A stretch of 7,433 bases of DNA from Oscillospiraceae bacterium (lineage in GTDB: Bacteria; Bacillota; Clostridia; Oscillospirales; Oscillospiraceae): contig JAGBGB010000322.1 in assembly GCA_017936205.1 (NCBI GenBank), positions 1 through 7,433 of the forward strand, written 5' to 3'. Each line of letters starts with the position of its first letter. Positions within the stretch are counted from its first letter, which is position 1. Of the stretch, positions 1-6,500 are shown in pieces. The notes beneath the pieces were generated by a model. That model made no database searches and was not told the origin of the DNA. It saw only the letters and a list, made by a program, of their open reading frames with translations. A program made the translations under genes and the position numbers.

Positions 1-32
1 ATCTCGAATTCATATTCCTCGGCACCCTTATA
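1..32 (-). pseudogene. 5'-truncated second copy of the PepSY lipoprotein coding sequence (runs off the left edge)
   Basis: Bases 1-32 match bases 258-289 at 31 of 32 positions. The single difference (27 versus 284) is at the third position of a Lys codon and is synonymous. Read on the minus strand both copies encode YKGAEEYEFEI, residues 121-131 of the intact lipoprotein. The match stops abruptly at 33/290, where the hairpin array begins, so the first 120 or so residues of this copy are absent. In the same frame an ATG at 86-84 inside the array opens a short frame that runs into the fragment without a stop. Whether the rest of the copy is intact lies outside the window. I infer a truncated tandem duplicate; an assembly artefact cannot be excluded from this sequence alone. 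Confidence 0.6.
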
Positions 33-35
33 CTT

Positions 36-202
36 ATTTCTAATAAAACGGATTAACCGTTTTATTATGCCGCTGGTAAGCGGCATGGCGGCGAAGCCGC
101 CAAGAAATGCCGTGTAATACTGTTCTTGCCGCCATAGGCGGTGCAGGATATTCATCCTGCAATAAAATGGTTTTCAAACCATTTTATCAAGAAACAGTAT
201 TA
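36..202. repeat. Hairpin array forming two consecutive cloverleaf-like units
   Basis: Unit 1 has a short outer stem (36-40 with 104-108) enclosing three abutting perfect hairpins: 41-51/57-67, 68-74/79-85 and 86-92/96-102. Unit 2 has a long outer stem (115-124 with 193-202, extended by 125-127 with 189-191 around a bulged A at 192) enclosing 128-133/137-142, 142-149/154-161 and 162-173/176-187. Almost no base is unpaired between arms, so each unit can close as a four-way junction. Loops are only 2-5 bases. The array starts 9 bases after the lipoprotein stop and abuts the gene fragment at 1-32. This is seen directly. That it is a non-autonomous mobile or dispersed repeat (MITE-like) is inference; no transposase or clear target-site duplication is visible. 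It has no long T-run, so it is not an ordinary terminator. Confidence 0.75.
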
Positions 203-211
203 TGAGGGGAT

Positions 212-649
212 TCAGCGTTCTTGGTCGAAGGACAGGATCCTTCCGTCGTAGGCGTGGATCTCGAATTCATATTCCTCGGCACCTTTATAGAATGTTACAT
301 CATATTTGGGGACACCGTCATCGATCTCATACTCCGTATGCAAGCCACGAACCTCGGAGGAGGGGAGACCTACATGCTCCAATGCGATCCTTTGTGCCTC
401 CTCCTTGCCGATCATGGATCGATCCTCCTGAATGGCATCCATACTCTCTCCGCCGAGAGCGGAGGTCAGCATACTTTCAACCTGATCCTTCCCGGTAGAG
501 ATCCCTTCCTTGATCTGCTTTCCTATAGATTCTGCGGTGCTTTCTATTTGCTCCATGGCAGTTTCCATGGGATCCTTCTGGCTACAGCCGCTCAGGAGAC
601 CGAGGAACAGACAAAAAAATAGCATACAACATAAAGCTTTCAGCTTCAT
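212..649 (-). CDS. PepSY-domain lipoprotein
   Basis: A 145-residue protein with a lipoprotein signal peptide: basic start (MKLK), hydrophobic stretch at about 5-19, and lipobox LSGC with the acylated Cys at 22. Residues 23-78 are a polar, probably helical linker. Residues about 80-145 resemble a single PepSY domain: an initial helix (KEEAQRIALEHVGL), then strands ending in YEFEIHAYDGRILSFD, which is the typical close of the fold. The start at 649 is supported by a strong AGGGAGGG site about six bases upstream. PepSY domains are known in membrane-attached and secreted proteins and are often linked to inhibition of peptidases; which partner this one has cannot be told from the sequence. The gene stands alone, divergent from the leucine-rich-repeat gene, and its stop is followed directly by the hairpin array. 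Part of its 3' half is duplicated at 1-32. Confidence 0.85.
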   Translation of the reverse strand: MKLKALCCMLFFCLFLGLLSGCSQKDPMETAMEQIESTAESIGKQIKEGISTGKDQVESMLTSALGGESMDAIQEDRSMIGKEEAQRIALEHVGLPSSEVRGLHTEYEIDDGVPKYDVTFYKGAEEYEFEIHAYDGRILSFDQER

Positions 650-829
650 AAAATCCCTCCCTTTGTTTTCTTAAAGGATTCCCCAATCGTTGCTCTGTTA
701 TTCTCAGAGAGAGCCGCAATGCTTGCCTGCGACTTTGTTTTGCTTGAAAAAGTTGATATTGTATAACTGATTATGCGTATATTCACCGCTATCTGCGTGA
801 AAACATCCCATAAATTTACAAACAAGTTA
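650..829. other. Divergent intergenic region, lipoprotein side
   Basis: This is the left part of the spacer between the minus-strand lipoprotein and the plus-strand leucine-rich-repeat gene. On the minus strand a TACAAT hexamer (763-758) could be a -10 element, but the hexamer 17 bases upstream (GTGAAT, 786-781) matches the -35 consensus at only three positions, so the lipoprotein promoter is not settled. No gene of credible length, RNA gene or repeat is visible. Confidence 0.35.
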
Positions 830-858
830 TTGCGTTTTTAGAATGTCTATGCTATACT
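830..858 (+). promoter_or_regulatory. Sigma-A-type promoter for the leucine-rich-repeat gene
   Basis: TTGCGT (830-835) is followed after exactly 17 bases by TATACT (853-858), which has an extended -10 TG at 850-851. The expected transcript start is near 865, giving a leader of about 75 bases before the ATG at 939. The extended -10 compensates for the mediocre -35. Confidence 0.65.
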
Positions 859-877
859 GATTTTGTACTAAAGTGTC

Positions 878-898
878 TGTACAGATCCGCTCTGTATA
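878..898 (+). other. Stem-loop in the 5' leader of the leucine-rich-repeat gene
   Basis: Bases 878-885 and 891-898 pair over 8 base pairs (one G-T) around the 5-base loop TCCGC. The structure lies just downstream of the predicted transcript start and about 25 bases before the ribosome binding site. It could stabilise the mRNA or, as DNA, serve as an inverted-repeat operator. No known riboswitch is recognised. Confidence 0.35.
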
Positions 899-938
899 AG
901 GGTGGGGCGTGCTGATCGGAATGAAAGGAGTTTTTGTT

Positions 939-1889
939 ATGAAAAAAGCCCTGTGTACGATCCTGACCTTGTGTATGTTGGTATCTCTGCTACCTCTGCA
1001 CAGCTCCGCAAATGTGCCGACGAATCAATTAAGGTACGGCGGAGCGTATCGTGGAGCCTGTGGTGAAAACATGACCTGGAGCTATGACGAGTTTATGTTC
1101 GTTCTGGATATTTACGGTTCGGGTCAGATGGAGCCGGCATCGGATTGGAAGGGAATGTACATTGAGCAGTTAGAGATCCATTCCGGTGCGGAAAGCGTCT
1201 GCGATTATGCCTTTGAGAATCATCGTGAGATCCTGTTTGCTACCCTGCCTGCCAGCATTAAAACCATTGGAATGAATGCCTTCAAGAATTGCGGTATGCA
1301 GGAGATGCTGATCCCCGGCGAGTATGTTGGAGTGGGGGCATTTCAGAAGTGCTCCGATCTTACCTATATCAATATGACCCCTAAGAACTCCATTGATCGG
1401 GATGCCTTCCGAGACTGCGCCGATTTGGACAACATTATTATTAGGGCAGACAAGGTGGGCGATCATGCCTTTGCCGGTGCGACGAAGTCCAGAACGGTGT
1501 ATGTTCTGACCCCGGACTGTGAATTCGGGCAGGATGTTTTTACCCCTGCTGTTGAGGGAGTGGAATACACGGTGTATGGCTTCCCCGGCTCCACTGCTGA
1601 GGAGACCTTTGGGGATTCCTTTAAGCCCCTGTGCTCCTGTGAGACCGAGAGCGAGGATAATACTGTATCCTATCCCTCCTGCACAGAGAGCGGATATGTG
1701 ACATACTCCTGCCGTGTATGCGGCGAGAGCTTGCAAATGGTGCGTGATGAGTGGAGAGCCGATCATTATTATGAGCGGCGGATCTACAGCCCGGACACCT
1801 ACGGCAACGGCAAGACCGGCACGCTCGGTGATCTGTGCCGTGCCCTCTTCGCCTACAGCGACAGTGCCAAGGCTTGGTTCATGAGATAA
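939..1889 (+). CDS. Secreted BspA-type leucine-rich-repeat (LRR_5) protein with a Cys-rich module
   Basis: A 316-residue protein. I chose the ATG at 939 because AAAGGAG (924-930) sits 8 bases upstream and the protein then begins with a classic signal peptide (MKKALC, hydrophobic to about residue 20, likely cut near 24). The longer frame from GTG at 909 would place that site inside the gene. Residues about 35-62 (GACGENMTWSYDEFMFVLDI, then YGSGQM) match the cap that usually precedes LRR_5 repeats. Residues about 83-200 hold roughly four to five degenerate repeats of the type 'xxxAFxxCxxLxxIxxP', closed by YGFPGSTAEETF at 213-224. Residues 232-262 form a Cys-rich module (PSCTESGYVTYSCRVCGE) of the same family as in the large secreted protein at 3550. 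The C-terminal 35 residues carry no cell-wall anchor and match nothing I recognise. Such proteins are usually surface or secreted binding proteins; the ligand is unknown. Confidence 0.85.
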   Translation: MKKALCTILTLCMLVSLLPLHSSANVPTNQLRYGGAYRGACGENMTWSYDEFMFVLDIYGSGQMEPASDWKGMYIEQLEIHSGAESVCDYAFENHREILFATLPASIKTIGMNAFKNCGMQEMLIPGEYVGVGAFQKCSDLTYINMTPKNSIDRDAFRDCADLDNIIIRADKVGDHAFAGATKSRTVYVLTPDCEFGQDVFTPAVEGVEYTVYGFPGSTAEETFGDSFKPLCSCETESEDNTVSYPSCTESGYVTYSCRVCGESLQMVRDEWRADHYYERRIYSPDTYGNGKTGTLGDLCRALFAYSDSAKAWFMR

Positions 1890-1891
1890 GC

Positions 1892-1939
1892 AAACCCCCT
1901 CAACGGAGCATGGCTTCATGCCCTGTTGAGGGGGTTTTT
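1892..1939 (+). terminator. Rho-independent terminator, possibly bidirectional
   Basis: AAACCCCCTCAAC (1892-1904) pairs perfectly with GTTGAGGGGGTTT (1925-1937), followed by Ts to 1939. An inner stem, GCATG (1908-1912) with CATGC (1917-1921), sits in the loop. It begins 2 bases after the stop of the leucine-rich-repeat gene. On the minus strand the stem is followed only by TTTGCTT, so termination of the convergent rubredoxin transcript here is plausible but weaker. Confidence 0.9.
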
Positions 1940-1971
1940 ATGCTGATTTGATTTGAGTGAAGGGATGGGTG

Positions 1972-2103
1972 TTATTCTGCGCTGAACTGATCCTTGCCAA
2001 CGCCGCAAAGCTCGCAGGCGAAGTCCTCGGGGAGATCCTCCCACTTTACGCCGGCTTCTTCCTCATCATATACCCAGCCGCACAGATCGCATACATATTT
2101 CAT
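1972..2103 (-). CDS. Short rubredoxin (43 residues)
   Basis: A small iron-sulfur electron carrier of the cytoplasm. The sequence starts MKYVCDLCGWVYDEEEAG and ends with the diagnostic CGVGKDQF motif. One iron is expected to be held by Cys5, Cys8, Cys30 and Cys33 in two C-x2-C knuckles. It is about ten residues shorter than typical rubredoxins; the missing part is the acidic loop between the knuckles. AGGAGG lies 7 bases before the ATG at 2103, which fixes the start. It lies 57 bases downstream of the rubrerythrin gene on the same strand, so it probably supplies that enzyme with electrons. Identity is very secure; the redox partner is inferred from position. Confidence 0.95.
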   Translation of the reverse strand: MKYVCDLCGWVYDEEEAGVKWEDLPEDFACELCGVGKDQFSAE

Positions 2104-2126
2104 AGTGATTCCTCCTAGTATTATGA

Positions 2127-2151
2127 AGCTCGGGAGGGGGACTCCCGAGCT
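2127..2151 (-). other. Stem-loop between rubrerythrin and rubredoxin genes
   Basis: AGCTCGGGAG (2127-2136) pairs perfectly over 10 base pairs with CTCCCGAGCT (2142-2151) around GGGGA. It lies after the rubrerythrin stop and just before the rubredoxin ribosome binding site. There is no T-run, so it is more likely an mRNA-stabilising or processing element, or a leaky attenuator, than a true terminator. Confidence 0.5.
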
Positions 2152-2160
2152 GTGCCGTTC

Positions 2161-2739
2161 TTACTTGAAGTAACGCTTCAGCAGGCCTTCCAGAGCGCGG
2201 CCGTGACGGGCCTCGTCACGAGCCATCTCGTGAACGGTGTCATGGATGGCGTCCAGGTTGTGCTTCTTGGCAACCTTAGCCAGCTCGAACTTGCCGGCAG
2301 TTGCGCCGTACTCGCAGTCAACACGCCATGCCAGATTTGCCTTGGTGTCGTTCTTCATGTTGGGCTCCAGATAGCTGCCCAGGAGCTCTGCGAACTTGGA
2401 AGCGTGCTCAGCTTCTTCGTAAGCTGCCTTCTCCCAGTAGAGGCCGATCTCGGGATAGCCTTCGCGATGAGCGATGCGAGCCATGCACAGGTACATGCCG
2501 ACCTCGGCACACTCGCCGTCAAAGTTGGCCTTCAGCTGATCCAGAATGAACTTCTTATCTTCTTCGGGAACGCCGTCCAGCTGGGTGCCTACGCCGAATA
2601 CATGCTCAGCTGCCAGAGCCATCTGACCCTCAACCAGCTTGAACTTCTCACCGGGAACCTTGCAAAGGGGGCACTTAAAGCCTTCGGGCATTTCGCCTTC
2701 GTGAACATAACCGCAAACGGGGCATACATACTTCTTCAT
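2161..2739 (-). CDS. rbr: Reverse rubrerythrin (peroxide-reducing diiron protein)
   Basis: A 192-residue cytoplasmic protein. Residues 1-33 form a rubredoxin domain with Cys6/Cys9 and Cys23/Cys26 (CPVCGY and CPLCKVPG). Residues about 60-192 form a ferritin-like four-helix diiron domain whose ligands are visible as E76 and E79 (GECAEVGMY), E109 and H112 (EEAEH), E143 (CEYGA), and E176 and H179 (DEARH). The rubredoxin domain comes first, the reverse of classical rubrerythrin. In clostridia such proteins act as terminal NADH-dependent peroxidases for hydrogen peroxide and oxygen. GGAGG ends 8 bases before the ATG at 2739, so I chose this start; an ATG at 2754 overlaps that ribosome binding site. 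The gene lies between the regulator and rubredoxin genes on one strand. Its leader is very A+T-rich, with no convincing promoter of its own. Confidence 0.95.
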   Translation of the reverse strand: MKKYVCPVCGYVHEGEMPEGFKCPLCKVPGEKFKLVEGQMALAAEHVFGVGTQLDGVPEEDKKFILDQLKANFDGECAEVGMYLCMARIAHREGYPEIGLYWEKAAYEEAEHASKFAELLGSYLEPNMKNDTKANLAWRVDCEYGATAGKFELAKVAKKHNLDAIHDTVHEMARDEARHGRALEGLLKRYFK

Positions 2740-2815
2740 AATTTTTTCCTCCATAATTTAAATTTATAATGTGAATTTTAAATTTTGATTTAATTGGCAG
2801 CTCATTACTGCCGAA
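2740..2815 (-). other. perR-rbr intergenic region with a weak stem-loop
   Basis: GGCAG (2796-2800) can pair with CTGCC (2808-2812) right after the regulator stop, followed on the minus strand by AATTAAATC rather than a T-run, so termination would be partial at best. The remainder is almost pure A/T with repeated AAATTT blocks. TTATAA occurs on the minus strand, but the best alignment to the PerR box there is only about 8 of 14 positions. Read-through from the regulator promoter is the simplest expression model. Confidence 0.35.
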
Positions 2816-3208
2816 TCATGCCGGTGCAGACTGTTCTGCACATTGGTTACAGATGCCGGTAAAGGTTAGAATGCAGGTTTCTACATTGCCGCAGCCGATC
2901 TGCCTGCCTAAGTGAAGGGGAGGATCCATATCCTCCACATCGATCACTGCTGAGCAGTGGTTGCAGATAAAGTGGGTGTGGGGCTCAGTATTCCGCTCGA
3001 AGCGCTCCATGCCGTCTACCACGCCCATGCTGCCGATCAATCCCTCCTGCTTGAATATGGATAGGTTCCGATAAACCGTTCCAAGGGACAGGTCCGGGAT
3101 CTGTGGCTTGAGCTGTGCGTAAACCCATTCTGCAGTGGGATGGCTCGATGTGGAGCGGATGCATTCCAGAATGGCATCCCGCTTCTTGCTGTGCTTGTGG
3201 ACAGCCAT
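2816..3208 (-). CDS. perR: Fur-family peroxide-responsive regulator (PerR-type)
   Basis: A 130-residue DNA-binding metalloregulator. Residues about 8-60 are the winged helix, with HPTAEWVY at 23-30 and the recognition helix SLGTVYRNLSIFKQEGLI at 41-58. The dimerisation half carries a structural zinc site, Cys82/Cys85 and Cys120/Cys123. By alignment from memory to Bacillus PerR the iron site would be H23, E71, H77, H79 and D90. D90 matches the Asp associated with peroxide sensing, whereas E71 replaces the usual Asp. GGAGG lies 8 bases before the ATG at 3208; a TTG at 3223 overlaps that site and was rejected. The gene is 76 bases upstream of rubrerythrin on the same strand, which favours PerR over Fur or Zur. 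When iron-loaded it should repress; peroxide oxidation of His ligands should release it. Confidence 0.85.
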   Translation of the reverse strand: MAVHKHSKKRDAILECIRSTSSHPTAEWVYAQLKPQIPDLSLGTVYRNLSIFKQEGLIGSMGVVDGMERFERNTEPHTHFICNHCSAVIDVEDMDPPLHLGRQIGCGNVETCILTFTGICNQCAEQSAPA

Positions 3209-3250
3209 GTGGGTCACCTCCAAATAAGAATGATTCCTGTTTACGCCCTT

Positions 3251-3279
3251 ATTGTATCACAAGATTTTGATTTTGTCAA
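3251..3279 (-). promoter_or_regulatory. Sigma-A promoter of the perR-rbr-rubredoxin operon
   Basis: On the minus strand a perfect TTGACA (3279-3274) is followed after 17 bases by TACAAT (3256-3251), with an extended -10 TG just upstream of the hexamer. Transcription should begin near 3244, leaving a leader of about 36 bases to the ATG at 3208. This is the strongest promoter in the window and the only clear one for the operon. Confidence 0.85.
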
Positions 3280-3281
3280 TA

Positions 3282-3312
3282 ATAAAAATAAGAATTTTTA
3301 TCATTATTAATC
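3282..3312. promoter_or_regulatory. Candidate PerR/Fur operator beside the operon promoter
   Basis: ATAAAAAT (3282-3289) and ATTTTTAT (3294-3301) form a perfect 8-4-8 dyad immediately upstream of the operon -35. Overlapping it, 3298-3312 matches the Bacillus PerR box (TTATAATnATTATAA) at 10 of 14 defined positions. In such A+T-rich DNA this level of match can arise by chance, so the call rests mainly on position next to the perR promoter. Confidence 0.4.
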
Positions 3313-3370
3313 GTTTTTATTTGACCTGTGGGTGGTGTGGCAGAGTAGGAGAGAGCGACTCTGTACTCCT

Positions 3371-3399
3371 TTGTATGAAATCACCAAAGGGTACATAAT
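3371..3399 (+). promoter_or_regulatory. Candidate promoter of the large secreted protein gene
   Basis: TTGTAT (3371-3376), 17 bases, then CATAAT (3394-3399). The -10 matches at 5 of 6 positions and the -35 starts with TTG but is otherwise weak. A second possibility is TTACAC (3408-3413), 18 bases, TATACC (3432-3437). Neither is decisive. Confidence 0.4.
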
Positions 3400-3412
3400 G
3401 TAAGTGCTTACA
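3399..3412. promoter_or_regulatory. cre-like / LacI-family operator palindrome
   Basis: TGTAAGTGCTTACA is a perfect 6-2-6 inverted repeat. It differs from a typical Gram-positive cre (TGTAAGCGCTTACA) only in the central pair, TG for CG. It would cover the transcript start of the promoter at 3371-3399 and the -35 of the alternative promoter, a normal place for repression by CcpA or a LacI-family relative. Confidence 0.5.
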
Positions 3413-3549
3413 CTGAATACAACTGAAAAAATATACCAAATTTTACAGGGATACCTTTACAATTTATTCATACCGTGGTAGGATATGACAAAGTCTATAA
3501 GGGGAGAGCCCTCCTTTTGTAGACAAATTTTGGAAGGAGATGTAAATCC

Positions 3550-6500
3550 ATGAAGAAACTCAGTCTGAAGCTTCTTGCCATGCTCCTGATCGCAGCCATG
3601 CTGTGCAGCATGCTCCCTGCTGTTGCTACCGCAGCAGATGTGGAAGCAGCCCCTCAGGAAATTTCCAAGAAAGCTGAAGCCATCATCGAAGCTGATATCT
3701 GGTCTGTGATCGATCAGTTCGAGGATGACAACATCATTGCAACCCGTGACGACCCCGTGTCCGAAGAGGACTACGCCGAGTTGTCTGACGAGATCGAAGC
3801 TCTCGTTAAGCAGTCCGACACCTTTGTTGAGGACTCCATTGTTCGTAATGGTGACTTCTTCACCTGGGAAACCAGTGAGGGCATCGTTTGCGGCTACTCT
3901 CCCGCACTTCGTTTCAAGACGCGCAATAACTCTGCTACCGGCAATGACTCCATCGAGGTCAAGTCCTATGCAACCAAGGCAGCTCCCAGCTCCAAGGATG
4001 TATACCTGATCGCTCCCTACTATGGCTATGATTCCAGCTTCACCAATCAGTATAAGAACGAAGCTTCCTCCATCGCCAGTGCTACCGGCGGCGAGTACAC
4101 CCTGTATCAGGGCACCAATGCCACTATCACCAACATCGCTACTGCCATGCAGAACGGCGGCGTCGTGATCTTTGACTCCCACGGCATTACTGACTACTCC
4201 AACGGTGAGGACTATGTTTCCCGTGCAAACTCCTCCTACCTGTGCCTGAAGACCTCTACCGGCATCACCAGCACCGATATGAAGGCTGTTTCCGGTACCT
4301 ATAGCACCTACTACCATGCCTTCAACGGCGGTTCCGGCACTTACTGTGTCGACGGTACTGCTATCAGCAACCACATGACCAAGGCTGCTCCCGGCACCAT
4401 CCTGTGGATGGCGATCTGCCTGGGTATGGCTACCAACGGTCTGTGCATCCCCATGCGTAACGCGGGTGTTGAGGTGGTTTACGGCTACTCTCAGTCCGTT
4501 TCCTTCACCGGCGACTACAAGTATGAGACCTACTTCTGGAACAAGATGAAGGCAGGCTCCGATGTAAAGACTGCGGTCTCTTACATGAAGTCCGCTTCCG
4601 GTTCCAACTGGGATCCTGCATATGCAAGCTACTCCCTGTCTCAGGCAAAGTCCAACTATGTCGCATTCCCCATCGTTGTTTCCGATCAGGATACCTATCC
4701 CGGCCAGGGCAAGGTCGATGCAGTACAGACGGTATATTCTACCTACAAGCTCATTGACGGCTCTTCCTCCGGTGGCAGCACTACCCCCACCGAGACCACT
4801 GCTCCCGATGACGGCGGCACTGTGGAGACCTACACCTATAATCTGGTCACCTCTGCAAGCAACCTGACTGCAGGTGAATACATTATCATTACTGTAGGTT
4901 CTGACGGCAACTACTATGCACTGACCACCACCAAGGACGGATCCTATGCGGTCATGCAGAGCAACCAGGTCGGTCTGAGCTCTGTTGCTTCTGCCATTAC
5001 CTGCGATACCAGCTATGCTCCCAGCCTTGCGTTCAACCTCAGCGGCAATGCCAACGGCTTTACCCTGAGCAACAGCAACGGTTCCCTGTACGCTTACTCC
5101 GGAGATGACGGTGTAGGCCTGTACTATGGTACCGCTTCTACTTGGACCGGCTCCTACAACTCCAGCTCCAAGGGCTTCACCCTGAAGAGCGGCAGCCTGT
5201 ATCTGGCTCTCCGTGACGATGCCAGCGTTACCGGTGAAAACGGTACTCCCATCTTTGCGGTTTCCAGCTCCACCTCTACCGGTACTACCCTCATGCATAT
5301 GTATAAGCGTGAGAATTCCTCTACCTGTGCTCATACCAGCACCTCTACCACCACTACTCCCGCAACCTGCACCACTCCCGGCTCCACTGTCGTGACCTGC
5401 AATGCTTGTAGTGCAGTGGTAAGCACCACCGAGATCCCCGCAACCGGCCACAACATTACTTACACCAGCAACAACGACGGCACTCATGACCTGTACTGCT
5501 CCAACTGCGGCGGTACCGGCACTGCTGATTGCACCTACACCAACAATGTATGTAAGTACTGCGGTTATACCAATACCTCCGGCTCCACCGATACCACTCA
5601 GGAAACCTACACTCTGGTTCAGTCTGCAGCTGATCTGACCAGCGGCGAATACCTGATCCTGGCAACCGGTTCCGGTGACTATGCACAGTACAGCCACTAT
5701 ATTATGCTGCCCCAGGCAGACGACAACTATGCTGCGATCCAGTCCGGCGGTTTGAACTTCGATTCCCTCCCCGGCGGTCTGCTTCTGGATGCTGCATCCA
5801 AGTCCGGCTATGTTTGGACCATCAGCGGCAATGCCAACGGCTTCACCATTAAGAGCCCTGCCGGCACCTACCTGACCAGCACCTCCGGTGCTACCAACCT
5901 GAGCCTGAGCAGCACCTCCTCTACCTGGAAGGGTACCTACAGCTCCTCCAACTACGGCTTCACTGTTTCCTCCAACAGCCGCTACCTGGCACTCCGTGAC
6001 GATATCGACACGGTTGGCTCCAACAGCGAGGCTTTGTTCACCACTGTTTCTTCCTCCGGTGTTTATGTCCATCTGTATAAGAAGGGCACCGAGTTCACAG
6101 AGTGCGCTCACAGCAACACCAGCACTTCTACCACTCCCGCAACCTGCACGCAGGCAGGTGAGACTGTGGTTACCTGTAATGACTGCGGCGAGACCGTCAG
6201 CACCACTGCTATCCCTGCAACCGGTCATACCTCCGCTACCACTACCACCGCAGCTACCTGTACTGCTGCCGGTAAGACTGTAGAATACTGCAAGACCTGT
6301 AATGTAACCCTGAACACCACCACCATTCCCGCACTGGGACATGATTACAAGTACACCAGCAACAACGACGGTACTCATAAGATCGGCTGCAGCCGCTGCT
6401 CCTACAGCTCCAGCGCAAACTGCACTCTGGTCAACGATACCTGCTCCTACTGTGGCTACACCGTAGAGGCTGAGCTGCCCGAGGATCCCGATGTTCCCGA

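Larger units (their letters stand above)
3313..3549 (+). other. Leader/promoter region of the large secreted protein
   Basis: No gene is visible here. A stem-loop at 3347-3370 pairs AGGAG with CTCCT and AGAG with CTCT around loop CGA, with a 3-base bulge and no T-run. Further down lie the promoter candidate and palindrome listed separately, a small dyad TACCGTGGTA (3471-3480) and a G/C-rich imperfect stem near 3499-3517. The ribosome binding site AAGGAG (3534-3539) precedes the ATG at 3550 by 10 bases. If transcription starts near 3406 the leader is about 145 bases, long enough for post-transcriptional control, but no known riboswitch is recognised. Confidence 0.5.

Noticed and set aside
36..202. 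tRNA, CRISPR or ordinary terminator as explanation of the hairpin array
   Set aside because: Loops are 2-5 bases, so there is no seven-base anticodon or T loop; the arms differ in sequence, so there are no direct repeats with spacers; and no T-run follows any stem.
202..622. Plus-strand frames opposite the lipoprotein gene
   Set aside because: No credible ribosome binding site or domain, while the minus-strand frame has a strong site, a lipobox and a PepSY domain.
909..938. Upstream GTG start for the leucine-rich-repeat protein
   Set aside because: It would put the ribosome binding site (924-930) inside the gene and place extra residues before a standard signal peptide.
1170..1919. Antisense frame over the leucine-rich-repeat gene
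   Set aside because: Also codon-aligned with the sense gene and explained by the same codon avoidance; it crosses the terminator and has no ribosome binding site.
2152..2769. Plus-strand frame opposite the rubrerythrin gene
   Set aside because: Codon-aligned shadow of a securely identified diiron protein, with no start signals of its own.
2740..2795. PerR box in front of rubrerythrin
   Set aside because: The best alignment reaches only about 8 of 14 positions in nearly pure A/T sequence, which is no better than chance.
3209..3223. TTG start for the perR gene, and the comparable ATG at 2754 for rubrerythrin
   Set aside because: Both overlap the ribosome binding sites of the downstream ATG starts (3208 and 2739), which are well placed and match the usual protein starts.
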